Shown: one piece after another, positions 16,984 to 25,668 of the stretch
How the letters are laid out: the number at the start of each line of letters is the position of its first letter
Position numbering within the stretch: position 1 is the first letter of the stretch
Assembly: GCA_021799475.1 (NCBI GenBank)
Contig: JAJZAJ010000002.1
Location: 18,855-82,854, forward strand
DNA: 64,000 bases
Direction of reading: 5' to 3'
From: Microcaldota archaeon
GTDB lineage: Archaea > Micrarchaeota > Micrarchaeia > Micrarchaeales > Micrarchaeaceae
Position numbers and translations under genes: made by a program
Notes under the pieces: generated by a model
The model's input: the letters and a program-made list of their open reading frames with translations, nothing else
Databases searched by the model: none
What the model was told of the DNA's origin: nothing

Positions 16984-17058
16984 GCTCCCTTCGTCTAGCT
17001 CGGCCAAGGACACGGGGCTTTCAACCCCGCAACTCGGGTTCAAATCCCGAAGGGAGCA
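16984..17058 (+). tRNA. tRNA-Glu (anticodon UUC); candidate integration target
   Basis: Acceptor GCTCCCT/AGGGAGC is perfect and the discriminator is A. Anticodon loop CTTTCAA gives TTC inside stem CGGGG/CCCCG, and the T-loop is TTCAAAT. A strong TATA (TTATAAATATTTAT) lies just upstream at about 16956-16969. A tyrosine recombinase gene begins 73 bp beyond its 3' end, and the last 11 bases recur at 34447-34457. Confidence 0.96.
17048..17058 (+). other. Candidate attL (3' end of tRNA-Glu)
   Basis: CGAAGGGAGCA closes tRNA-Glu and is repeated in the same orientation at 34447-34457. The two copies bracket 17.4 kb that begins with an integrase gene. An 11-bp core is short for an archaeal att site, so this is moderate support. 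Confidence 0.5.
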
Positions 17059-17131
17059 TTTTCATTTACGAGGAGGGCAGGTTCATAGCTCATACCAAAA
17101 GCTATATAAAGAGGGGCTTTCATAAGCTATT

Positions 17132-18334
17132 ATGCCATACGTGGAAGACCAGGCGACGCTCGATGGCGTGTTCGCCCGCGTGACGAAAGACCCGCTCATA
17201 TCCAGGCAGAACGCCAAATACATAGAGGCGCATATCGAATTTCTTAAGGCCAAGCAGTCGAACATAAGAACACTGATCAAGCACCTCTATCACTTAAGGA
17301 GATTCTTCAGGGTGCTGAAGAACCCCAAAAAGGATTTCAAGCGGATTACAAGGGCGGACATGCAGGCCGCAATGGCCGAGATGGAAGGCACCGAATACAG
17401 CAGCGAGACGAAAAGGAACATAAAGGTCGTTGTCAAGTACTTCTGGAAGCACCTGAAAGGCGACGACGAATTCTATCCGGTCGAGGTCAGGTGGATTGAC
17501 ACGTCAGGAGACAGGAAGAACAGGAAGATGCCGGAAGACCTGCTCACCGAAGAGGAGATCAGAAGGATGATAGACTCAGCGACCACCCTCAGGAACAAGG
17601 CGATCATTGCAATCCTGTACGACACCGGGTGCAGGATAGGCGAATTGCTCAATATGAGAAAGAAGGACGTAAACCTGATTACCATGCCGGCGCACGTCCT
17701 TTTGGACGGTAAAACTGGGCAGAGGCAGGTTCCGGTCATATTCAGCGCGCCCTATGTGGCGCAGTACCTGAACTTCATAAAGGAAAAAAGGCCGAACGAG
17801 CCCATGTGGACATCGTACAACAACGGCAGGGATACGGACAGAAAGACGGATTACAGGGGCATATCAAAGATGCTCAAGGTTGCCGCAAAGAAGGCGAAGA
17901 TAGAGAAGAGGGTGCATCCGCATCTCTTCAGGCACAGCAGGGCAACGGCATACGCCAACAAGCTCACGGAGCAGCAGCTGAAGAACATGTTCGGATGGAC
18001 CAACAGCTCCACCATGGCGGCTACCTACGTTCACCTGAGCGGCAGGGACATAGACAGCGCGGTAATGCAGGCAAACGGGCTAAAGCCGCGCGAGGAGGCT
18101 ACAGAGCCAAAATTAAAGGCGAAAGTGTGCGAAAGATGCCAGTTTCCCAATACCGTGGATTCGAGGTACTGCAACAGATGCGCCCTGCCGCTGGACGCCG
18201 AGCTTGCGGCGGAAACGCAGAATAAGGAAGGCAGCATGAAGCAGGCGATAGCCGACGCCCTGAAGGACCCGAAGATCATGGAGGACATAATCCATAACTA
18301 CCTATTGCTGAAGGCGAAGAAAGGAAAGGTATAA
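17132..18334 (+). CDS. Tyrosine recombinase/integrase with C-terminal zinc ribbon
   Basis: Site-specific recombinase, 400 aa. An N-terminal SAM-like core-binding domain (residues ~20-110) precedes the catalytic domain with Arg168 (TGCRIGELL), a beta-hairpin Lys ~194, His264-Arg267 (HLFRHSR) and nucleophile Tyr299 (TYVHLSG). A CxxC...CxxC ribbon (CERCQ...CNRC, ~residues 330-347) follows. It lies 73 bp downstream of tRNA-Glu in the same orientation, the classical position for an integrase next to its target. The gene is intact, so the element may still be mobile. Confidence 0.95.
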   Translation: MPYVEDQATLDGVFARVTKDPLISRQNAKYIEAHIEFLKAKQSNIRTLIKHLYHLRRFFRVLKNPKKDFKRITRADMQAAMAEMEGTEYSSETKRNIKVVVKYFWKHLKGDDEFYPVEVRWIDTSGDRKNRKMPEDLLTEEEIRRMIDSATTLRNKAIIAILYDTGCRIGELLNMRKKDVNLITMPAHVLLDGKTGQRQVPVIFSAPYVAQYLNFIKEKRPNEPMWTSYNNGRDTDRKTDYRGISKMLKVAAKKAKIEKRVHPHLFRHSRATAYANKLTEQQLKNMFGWTNSSTMAATYVHLSGRDIDSAVMQANGLKPREEATEPKLKAKVCERCQFPNTVDSRYCNRCALPLDAELAAETQNKEGSMKQAIADALKDPKIMEDIIHNYLLLKAKKGKV

Positions 18335-18352
18335 AGGCTATCTCTATATACC
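18328..18352. promoter_or_regulatory. Inverted repeat in front of the RHH gene
   Basis: GGTATA, 13 bp, TATACC. It overlaps the integrase stop and lies just upstream of a TATA box (CTTAAATATTTAG at 18360-18372). Plausible operator for the ribbon-helix-helix protein encoded at 18411. Confidence 0.4.
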
Positions 18353-18410
18353 AAAAGGCTTAAATATTTAGTAGACTATAATAGTGTATACTAAAGTAAA
18401 AGGTCTTAGG

Positions 18411-18578
18411 ATGAAGAAATTCGCAAATACGATAATGGTCGCCCTTGACGATCAGCTTTCGGACTGGCTCAACGAGAAGGTCAGCCAGGGATACAAGAAG
18501 GCTACGTTTATCCGAAAGGTGCTTGAGGATTACCGCAAGGCAGAGGTGATACGCAATGGTAACGCGAGTTCAAACTGA
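18411..18578 (+). CDS. Ribbon-helix-helix (CopG/Arc-like) DNA-binding protein
   Basis: 55 aa from ATG 18411. The first beta-strand KKFANTIMVALDDQL is followed by helix A (SDWLNEKVSQGY) and helix B (KKATFIRKVLEDYRKA), a typical MetJ/Arc fold that binds as a dimer through the strand. It overlaps the next gene by 23 bp, as regulator/partner pairs often do. Probable roles are control of the integrase or of its partner gene; no toxin signature is visible in the partner. Confidence 0.8.
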   Translation: MKKFANTIMVALDDQLSDWLNEKVSQGYKKATFIRKVLEDYRKAEVIRNGNASSN

Positions 18579-18777
18579 GGAAGAGAAGTACGCCGCCAGA
18601 ATCCAGGCGTATGCCGAGGCCTTTGATTTCTTCATAGAAGAGCCCGAGGCTGTTTCAGACCACACGCTCAAGATTTTCCTTGACTACTTCAAGCAGAGGG
18701 CGGAACAGGAGCGAGAAAGGCAGGCCAAAGATCCGGGAACGCAGAAATCGCTATATAACGCCCATAAGAGGAGCTGA
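18556..18777 (+). CDS. Hypothetical small acidic helical protein
   Basis: 73 aa, almost entirely charged alpha-helix (EEEKYAARIQAYAEAF, DYFKQRAEQERERQAK). Its start lies inside the preceding RHH gene (23-bp overlap), so the two are translationally coupled. I recognise no family. The context in a mobile element next to an RHH regulator allows a toxin-antitoxin or copy-control function, but nothing in the sequence proves it. Confidence 0.65.
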   Translation: MVTRVQTEEEKYAARIQAYAEAFDFFIEEPEAVSDHTLKIFLDYFKQRAEQERERQAKDPGTQKSLYNAHKRS

Positions 18778-18800
18778 AGCGCAAGATATTCTGACTTTCG

Positions 18801-18817
18801 TGTATACTCCCTATACA
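18801..18817. terminator. Inverted repeat between convergent genes
   Basis: TGTATA, CTCCC, TATACA: perfect 6-bp arms in the 94-bp interval between the convergent small gene and the AbiEii-like gene. It shares the core TATAC with the operator candidate at 18328-18352, so it may be a second binding site rather than a terminator. Confidence 0.35.
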
Positions 18818-18871
18818 GACCAAAACCAAGTTAGAACTCAAATATAGGCAAATGATGGCATTTCTAGCTAT

Positions 18872-19801
18872 CTAGGCCCAGCCCGTAAATTTCTGCAATA
18901 ATCTGTTAGAGTAAGCCTCTAGCTTCTTCTTGAACGCATAAAAATCCTCATTATTGATGTTTTCCAACAGCATCTCGTCTTCACTTTTTGTATCATTAAG
19001 GGTTATGCCTGATTTTGCCTTTTCAGTCATATTGGCTCTGTATTTATCGTACATGTTCGCTGCGAATTTTATCTTTCTAACTGCCTCTTTTTCAACATCT
19101 TTTGGTTCCATCTTGAATTTCTTATGGAGCATGTAGAGGTCAAAGAAGTCCCTGGCCTTTATGCCTCTTCTTGTCAGTATCGCCCTTACCTTTTCTGCGG
19201 CTATCTCACGTTTGTCATAAACAACGAAGTGTAATGGTTTGATATACTCCTTGTACTCCGGATACAACAGTCCAATATCTTTCTTCGAGTCGATTACGAG
19301 TGTTTTCAATCTTTTTCTTGTTGTTTTGAAACACATCTCCTCTACAAAGTTTATCTGCACTTTTATGAAAGTCCTTCTCTTAAGCACGGCTGAATCATAC
19401 CATATCTTGTAAGTAACAAACCTATTGCTGCCTCCGAATTCCATATACTCCCTGTTGCCTTTCTGATTTTTGAAGTCAAATCCTCTTTTTGCCGCTATGC
19501 CAACGAAAACATCGGCTATTTCTGTTTCAAGCTTGGAAAGTGTGGCGCTGACCTTCTTTTTGCTTATTCCGGTTAATTTCTTCTGATGCAAATATGTAAA
19601 ATCAATGTCTTCTGAGAACCTAAAATAACCAGTATAAGCCTTTATCAGGCATGTTCCTCCCTTAAATGCGAAGTTTTTTGAGAAAAGCTGGTTTGAGGAT
19701 AGATCGCTGAGCAGCTGCTGCAAGATTAAGTCTTTTTCAATAAGATCGGTTCTTTTGTAATCTAATGCTTTGCCGATGTCATTTATCAGGTTTATATTCA
19801 C
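18872..19801 (-). CDS. AbiEii/AbiGii-type nucleotidyltransferase toxin
   Basis: 309 aa. The minimal nucleotidyltransferase signature is clear: FKGGTCLIKAYTGYFRFSEDIDFTYL (GG...T plus DxD) near residues 45-75. A later conserved REIAAEKVRAILTRRGIKARDFFDLYML block is characteristic of AbiEii. Such proteins inhibit growth by transferring nucleotides to tRNA acceptor ends or similar targets and protect against phage by abortive infection (known for the family). The start overlaps the stop of the upstream AbiEi-like gene by 4 bp (ATGA), fixing the pair as an operon. Confidence 0.9.
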   Translation of the reverse strand: MNINLINDIGKALDYKRTDLIEKDLILQQLLSDLSSNQLFSKNFAFKGGTCLIKAYTGYFRFSEDIDFTYLHQKKLTGISKKKVSATLSKLETEIADVFVGIAAKRGFDFKNQKGNREYMEFGGSNRFVTYKIWYDSAVLKRRTFIKVQINFVEEMCFKTTRKRLKTLVIDSKKDIGLLYPEYKEYIKPLHFVVYDKREIAAEKVRAILTRRGIKARDFFDLYMLHKKFKMEPKDVEKEAVRKIKFAANMYDKYRANMTEKAKSGITLNDTKSEDEMLLENINNEDFYAFKKKLEAYSNRLLQKFTGWA

Positions 19802-20433
19802 TTTAGCACCTTTTCTACCATGTTACTGACTGCCTTTGGATAATTCTTAGAGTATTTTCTTAAAGTCTCTTTTTTTACACCGCTGGCCCATTCGGCCACA
19901 TCTATTAATATCCTTTCCTCTGGGACTCCATTATATCTCCAGAAGTATATGAAATCCAGTATGGTCTTTTCACGATCAGAGTATCTTAAAGCTCCATTTT
20001 CTACAATTCCGAAACCAAGAAGTTTCTTAGATACCTTATTAAATTTAAATTTATGCCCATCTATCTCGATCGGCTTAGCCCTGAATATCTCAGAGCTGAT
20101 CACCTCATCTATCCCAAACTCCTCGTGGGTCATATTGTTGATTTTTAGCGCGCTATGAAGGCCAAAATACCAGTCTTTAACCCCTTTAAGCGCGATTCCC
20201 CTTGCAACTAACTCCATATAGCTGTAATGCTCATTGCCCAATTTGGTCTCATCAATACTCTTAAGGTAAAAAATACCCCTGAATATCCGTATAAGATAGT
20301 CGTTCCTTAGCAGATAATTAACAATGCTGTCATAATTAAATTTAAATATTTTAGCGTAAGTATGCAATTCCTTTTCAGTAACAAACTCTTTCTTCTCCAG
20401 ATAGAGTTTTTTTAACATTAGATTCATTGTCAT
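19798..20433 (-). CDS. AbiEi-type antitoxin/transcriptional repressor
   Basis: 211 aa. The N-terminal winged helix (residues ~15-65: KEFVTEKELHTYAKIF...YLIRIFRGIFYLKS) matches AbiEi architecture. The C-terminal part (ALRYSDREKTILDFIYFWRYNGVPEE) is the usual AbiEi antitoxin domain. It precedes and overlaps the toxin gene, and type IV toxin-antitoxin repressors typically bind their own promoter. The upstream 20434-20490 region has several TATATAAA-like and ATATGATAT palindromic elements that could serve as both promoter and operator. Confidence 0.85.
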   Translation of the reverse strand: MTMNLMLKKLYLEKKEFVTEKELHTYAKIFKFNYDSIVNYLLRNDYLIRIFRGIFYLKSIDETKLGNEHYSYMELVARGIALKGVKDWYFGLHSALKINNMTHEEFGIDEVISSEIFRAKPIEIDGHKFKFNKVSKKLLGFGIVENGALRYSDREKTILDFIYFWRYNGVPEERILIDVAEWASGVKKETLRKYSKNYPKAVSNMVEKVLK

Positions 20434-20539
20434 TCATATCACAATATGATATAAATAGACATATTAAGATATATAAAGCTATCTGCTTTATTTGTGTTTT
20501 ACAACAAATTTAAGGTTATATTAGAATGTCTGCCTCAAT

Positions 20540-23470
20540 TTAGTATTCTTTATCCCCTACATACTCTCTGAGTGTTCCTTTTACTTTAGATTTGTTAAGT
20601 TTTGCATATTCCAGTATTTCTTCTGTAGTGGCTCCCTGTTTACTCATACTATAGAATGTATCTTGTCCTAGTAAGACATAACTCCATTCACTGCTCATTC
20701 TGTCATCCACTTTCAATTCATTTACCTTATCCACCCAATCAATAGCCGCAAGTCTCTTGCTTCTAACATTCCGATTATCTAAATCTCTATCAGATTTTGT
20801 TTCTACAAGGTAAATTTTATTACCAATTTTTACAATAAAATCAGGATAATAATGAGCAAGTAGGCCATCTTCACGTATATAAACTATATTGGCAAATTCG
20901 TGGTAATACTCGTTTATTTTTATGAATGCCTTCACTTTTGAGTCCGCGTCAATAAATTGCATGAAAGCTTTTTCAAGGCCACCACCATTTGAGGGGTAAG
21001 ATATTTTTTCATAGATGGTCTTAGATAAAGTTAGTGCATACGTCTCTCTTACTTTAGTTTCACTAATTTCTGAGAAGTATCTCTTGATAATGGTTGCTTC
21101 GGTTATCTTCAAATCATTCTGCAGATCGTATACTGATTTTGCTATGTTTTTTACAATGTGTTGGGTTATTCCTTTTTGTGCTATTAACAAAATGCGCCAG
21201 TTGTTATCTTCTAATGGGTCAAAGCTCTTGCCGAAAAGTTTATGCCGTATATAGTCATCAGTTAATTTTGCAACTACTGCTTTATTTATTTGCATGACGG
21301 GGAACTTCTTTTGGGATTTCTTACCAACCCTCACGTGAATTACTGAAACCGCATCAACTATTTTTTCGATGAACGAATTATAGCTCTTTGCAGTAAATAA
21401 TGTAGGCGGAACAGTATATTCACCAAATTTCGTTTTTACTGTAAGCTCCTCACCGTAAAATACATCGCCCTTCATTTTGCTAATCAATGGCATTAGTTCT
21501 TCGATTGTTACTGGAGAGGGTTCTAGCTTTTCAACTGAAAGTTTGGCTTCTGCAAACTCTTCCTCCTTATCATGTATTATTATTATCCAGAAAAGGTCAT
21601 AATCTTTGTAATTCGATTTAAGCCCAACATTTATTATATCTCCAACTACTCTATCCTTCTTTGTTAGCTCGTCTACCTTACCTACCATTCCTTTCAGAAC
21701 TCTGTCGTAATACTCGATAAAGTTCGGATGCTCTATTATACTCAATATGTCCATGTAATTGTTAGGTTCTTCCTTTTTAACAAGAAGCCTTTCTCTGTTT
21801 TCTGCTTTAATTTCATCATATTGGTGCTCTCTCCACATGAGTCTTAAGCCCCTACCTATAAGCTGCTCCAAAAGAACATAAGAGGAACTGGACCGCAGCG
21901 GAACAATTACACATATATTATTTACATCGAATCCTTCTCTCAACATAAGAACTGAAACTATTATCTTTGGCTTGTCGTGTCTATCAATATTGAAAAGCTT
22001 CTGTTTTATCTCCTCCCATTCACCTTCGTTAACATCACCTTTCTTGTTAGAATGAATTTCCATTAACTCCTCATCCGAATAGCCTTCTTTCTTAAGAAAG
22101 TCTATCACATATGGTACGACAAATGTGTTCTCACAAACAATTAGCATTTTAGGGTACTTTGTCTTGTCTAGCCTTGTAAATCCGTCCTCCAGTATTTTTA
22201 ATTTCGTTATCCCCGCTCTTATCATTACTTTCTGTCCGTCAGAAAGACTGGTTACGCTTCTCCCTTCCCTTTCTGCCTTAAAATCTAAATCTTCCAATGG
22301 CACAGATGCAAATTCCTTTCGTTTATCAATAGCTACGGTCTTTACCAGCCCCTGCTTTATTGCCTCGACTAGCTCAAAGTTTATTATAATATGTGGGAAG
22401 TGATTTTGAACTCTGTTCTGGCCGCTACCGGTTACGATATATGGAGTTGCTGAGAAATCGATCTGCACAAATCTACTTTTTTTATTAGCGGATATCGTAT
22501 CTATAGCTTGTTGCCATTTTTTTTCAAGAACTTCATCAGAAACTTTCATTTCTCCTAAATGATGTGCTTCGTCATTGAAAATAAGAAGGTTTCCCAAATT
22601 TTTAAGATAATCCAGCTCCATTCCCCTCAGATATTGATTATCAAGTTCTTCAAGTGAATGTCCTGCAGAAGTACCTGGAGTTATAGGTAATAGCCGTTTG
22701 ACAGCTGCTTGTGGATTATCTAAAGGGGTATCTAACTCGCTATTATACTCTTCATCTTCAGCCAGTAAATGCCAGTTAGTTATGGCTATTAATCCATCGC
22801 CAGTCACCTTTTTGCCGATTTCCTCTTTCTGTGCAACACAGCTTTGAAGAAATCCGAATATTTCCGCCTTGTAAGATGATGGTAAAAACAATTTTTCGAA
22901 TCTCTTAAAGTCTGATTGCTCAAAATCTCTAGCACCATCTTCTTTCCTTTTACCAAGATAAGCATCAAGAAGTCTTTCATAAACTATAATACCTGGTGCT
23001 ACCAACAGAAAGTTTTTTGTGAATTTATCATTTGCAATCTCTTCATATTTCGAATTAAGGTACTGCCAAATAAGTAAAGCATCAAGCACCCATGTTTTCC
23101 CAGTGCCTGTGGCCATCTTTATGCAGTATTTTGGGTAATCATATTTCCCTTTCTTTAAATCGAGCACGTCCATCTCTTGTAACAGTTCAGGATAAATAGA
23201 CATATACATGTCCTTAACGCCACTGACTTTAAGGATTTCATGGACATATATTGTGTTTAGCACTGCCTGCCATTGGCCTTCGTGAAAATTAATGTCTCTT
23301 ACATCAGAGAAGTTACCTTTAGGATCCCACCACTTCAAGAGTTCTTTTGTTACTGGCGTTACCTTTTCAATAAAACTTCCATCGTTCCATGCTTTATTTA
23401 CTAATTCTGTAATTCGTGCAGCGAGCTTTAGAGGTATATCCCTTGTTCCAGATGATTTTACATTTACCAT
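20540..23470 (-). CDS. res: Type III restriction endonuclease subunit (Res)
   Basis: 976 aa. The N-terminal half is an SF2 helicase: Walker A MATGTGKTW (about residue 117), DEAH box FNDEAHHLGE, SATPYIV motif III, and LIGRGLR motif VI. The C-terminal PD-(D/E)xK nuclease is visible as PDFIVKIGNKIYLVETKSD (near residue 890). Res works with Mod to cleave unmodified DNA 25-27 bp from an asymmetric site. Its ATG overlaps the mod stop (TAATG), so the two are coupled. The gene appears intact, so the system is probably active. Confidence 0.95.
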   Translation of the reverse strand: MVNVKSSGTRDIPLKLAARITELVNKAWNDGSFIEKVTPVTKELLKWWDPKGNFSDVRDINFHEGQWQAVLNTIYVHEILKVSGVKDMYMSIYPELLQEMDVLDLKKGKYDYPKYCIKMATGTGKTWVLDALLIWQYLNSKYEEIANDKFTKNFLLVAPGIIVYERLLDAYLGKRKEDGARDFEQSDFKRFEKLFLPSSYKAEIFGFLQSCVAQKEEIGKKVTGDGLIAITNWHLLAEDEEYNSELDTPLDNPQAAVKRLLPITPGTSAGHSLEELDNQYLRGMELDYLKNLGNLLIFNDEAHHLGEMKVSDEVLEKKWQQAIDTISANKKSRFVQIDFSATPYIVTGSGQNRVQNHFPHIIINFELVEAIKQGLVKTVAIDKRKEFASVPLEDLDFKAEREGRSVTSLSDGQKVMIRAGITKLKILEDGFTRLDKTKYPKMLIVCENTFVVPYVIDFLKKEGYSDEELMEIHSNKKGDVNEGEWEEIKQKLFNIDRHDKPKIIVSVLMLREGFDVNNICVIVPLRSSSSYVLLEQLIGRGLRLMWREHQYDEIKAENRERLLVKKEEPNNYMDILSIIEHPNFIEYYDRVLKGMVGKVDELTKKDRVVGDIINVGLKSNYKDYDLFWIIIIHDKEEEFAEAKLSVEKLEPSPVTIEELMPLISKMKGDVFYGEELTVKTKFGEYTVPPTLFTAKSYNSFIEKIVDAVSVIHVRVGKKSQKKFPVMQINKAVVAKLTDDYIRHKLFGKSFDPLEDNNWRILLIAQKGITQHIVKNIAKSVYDLQNDLKITEATIIKRYFSEISETKVRETYALTLSKTIYEKISYPSNGGGLEKAFMQFIDADSKVKAFIKINEYYHEFANIVYIREDGLLAHYYPDFIVKIGNKIYLVETKSDRDLDNRNVRSKRLAAIDWVDKVNELKVDDRMSSEWSYVLLGQDTFYSMSKQGATTEEILEYAKLNKSKVKGTLREYVGDKEY

Positions 23471-25587
23471 TAGCTCACTTCTCTAATAGAATCGCTCTCA
23501 AAACCAAAAACATCAACAGCTCTTACGCATACTTTTCTCTTTCCTTTAATTTTTGGAACCAGAAGTTTGGTCTTTCTATCTACTCTTAATTTATCCTCAT
23601 GGTTCTCTCTGTAATCTTGCCATTTACTCTTGAAAATCTCTCCGTCATATTCAGGATCTATGCTCCAGTATTCTATAAGACTCAATGGATCCTTTTCTAT
23701 TACCTTTTCAAGCTTCTCCTTATCTTCTTTGTCTAACGGAAGTGCATCCGGAGACAAAAGTACATAGTTATCCAACTCTACCTCTAATATATCGTTTTCT
23801 TTATCCGATTCAATCTTCTTAATTGGTTTTATGGTCAAATATTGTAGGGATGAGAATCTGACTTTGCCGTCTTTTATGAGCTTTTCATAATCTGCCTTGT
23901 GTCTCAGTTTTTCTAAAATATCAGCAGGTATTACTAACACCTGCATCTTTTCAGATTCCATGTCCTTCTTAAAGTTTTCTATTATCCTGCTTATGTTAAG
24001 ATCGAAGTTCCAACCTAAAACAACTACCTTTTCCCACCCTCCCATGTAAGACGCTCTTAGTTCCTGGGCTTTTTTAAGTGTTGCGTTTCCCGTCATTCTT
24101 GTAGGTGAGTCTACATAAACAAGAGTTTTGCTCTGTTTAATATAACCAAGATTATTCGGAGTGCCTTCCTGCATTGGAAAAGGTAATGCGCCATATAGAT
24201 TTATTATGACATGCGCAAGGTCTCCTATGCTTTTGAATTGAGATCGTTCAAACTGTTCTTTCTGATAATCACCAATCGATTGGTACAAAAATGGATCTGC
24301 TTCTTGGTCGATGAGACTTTTCCTAGTAATCATACATGCGGGTTTACCTAAGTCGGATATAACCCACTGTCTTCCTAATCTTTCTGCTACTTCTGCAGTT
24401 GTTCCTGACCCAACAAAAAAGTCACCCACTATCGAATTTTTATTTGAAGACGTTTCAATAATCCGCTCGAGCAATGCTTCTGGTTTTTGAGTTGGATATT
24501 TTACCTTTTCTTTGGCTTGTGAATTTACAGGGTAAATATCATCCCACAGGGTACCTATCTTTACACCTTCCATATTCTCAAAATATTGTTTTTTTAACGG
24601 CATGGCGCCTGGCGAAGTCTGAACGATTAAACCTTGCGCCTCATAGTCCAGCATTTTTTCTTTGGTGGTTGCCCAAGTTTCCAAGAAACCTTTATACTCA
24701 TATTTTAAGTTCGGTCTGTTCTTATTCAAATTCAACAATGGAATCAATGCAAACCGCTTCCCAGCTGGAATTTTCTTCGATTCTCTAAACGATTTCATTT
24801 CTGACTTCGTAAATTTCAAATAACTTCCATCTTCCTGTTCAAAAAAACAATAGTATCTATCAACTTTATCCTCGTCATACTCTTTATATTGCATATTCCA
24901 TATAAAGTCATTCGATTTCGTGTAAAAAAATATATTGTTATGTTCCAAACCGTAATTCTTGAAACCTGTGCTTTTTGCTCTAGTCTGCTTCCAAATAATC
25001 TCGTTCTGAAATTTATCCTTTCCAAATATTTCGTCCATAATGACCTTTACGTAGTGTCCTACCCGCGAGTCTATGTGTACATAAATAGAGCCTCGCTCGC
25101 TTAGAAGCTCCCTCATCATTATTAGTCTTGGGACTATCATTTCGAGGTATGATTTTGTTCCGTCTTTCCATGTGTCAGAATATGCAAATTGTTCTATAAC
25201 CGTAGGTTTTTGCTCTATGTCAATAGTGGGCAGGTGTATTTTCATCCTATAATCTGTTTTGCTATCATACGGCGGGTCTATATATATTAGATCGACCATA
25301 CCGCGCATTGATGGTAATTCGGTTGTTGGGTCCCCTGCCAAGAGCGCCTGTATTGTTAGTAAGTTATCCCCGTAAATTAGCCTATTCAAAAGACCATTAA
25401 CCATCGATTTCTTTACAACTTGACCAGTAAACGCAGCTAGGCCGCCTTTAGCTTTTGTCGGAAGCACTAGCTCATTAGTTTGCAGTGTTACTCTTTGTGA
25501 TTTCGACAATCCATCAAGCAAGCGCTGCGCTTCCTTTTTCCCACTTTCGACTATTTTAGGAAGTTCTTCTATCAACGAATCCCTCAT
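23470..25587 (-). CDS. mod: Type III DNA methyltransferase subunit (Mod)
   Basis: 705 aa N6-adenine methyltransferase. Motif IV DLIYIDPPYDSKTDY (about residue 95) comes before the SAM-binding motif I (VGDFFVGSGTTAEVAERLG, about residue 385), i.e. the beta-class order. The region between is the target recognition domain. A TATA-like TAATTATAAG near 25600 is close enough for a leaderless mRNA. It provides sequence specificity and protects the host. Codon use is AT-rich compared with flanking housekeeping genes, consistent with transfer. Confidence 0.95.
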   Translation of the reverse strand: MRDSLIEELPKIVESGKKEAQRLLDGLSKSQRVTLQTNELVLPTKAKGGLAAFTGQVVKKSMVNGLLNRLIYGDNLLTIQALLAGDPTTELPSMRGMVDLIYIDPPYDSKTDYRMKIHLPTIDIEQKPTVIEQFAYSDTWKDGTKSYLEMIVPRLIMMRELLSERGSIYVHIDSRVGHYVKVIMDEIFGKDKFQNEIIWKQTRAKSTGFKNYGLEHNNIFFYTKSNDFIWNMQYKEYDEDKVDRYYCFFEQEDGSYLKFTKSEMKSFRESKKIPAGKRFALIPLLNLNKNRPNLKYEYKGFLETWATTKEKMLDYEAQGLIVQTSPGAMPLKKQYFENMEGVKIGTLWDDIYPVNSQAKEKVKYPTQKPEALLERIIETSSNKNSIVGDFFVGSGTTAEVAERLGRQWVISDLGKPACMITRKSLIDQEADPFLYQSIGDYQKEQFERSQFKSIGDLAHVIINLYGALPFPMQEGTPNNLGYIKQSKTLVYVDSPTRMTGNATLKKAQELRASYMGGWEKVVVLGWNFDLNISRIIENFKKDMESEKMQVLVIPADILEKLRHKADYEKLIKDGKVRFSSLQYLTIKPIKKIESDKENDILEVELDNYVLLSPDALPLDKEDKEKLEKVIEKDPLSLIEYWSIDPEYDGEIFKSKWQDYRENHEDKLRVDRKTKLLVPKIKGKRKVCVRAVDVFGFESDSIREVS

Positions 25588-25668
25588 CTAGCTACCCTCT
25601 TATAATTATGACACTCTAAGTAAGCCTTCTTTAGCAACCTAACCTTAAAAAGCTTGCACATTTGACTG

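Noticed and set aside
20540..25587. BREX or type I R-M alternative for the methylase/helicase pair
   Set aside because: Two-gene Mod-Res order, the DPPY-before-SAM-motif layout and the C-terminal PD-(D/E)xK nuclease fit type III; no specificity subunit, PglZ or BrxC is present.
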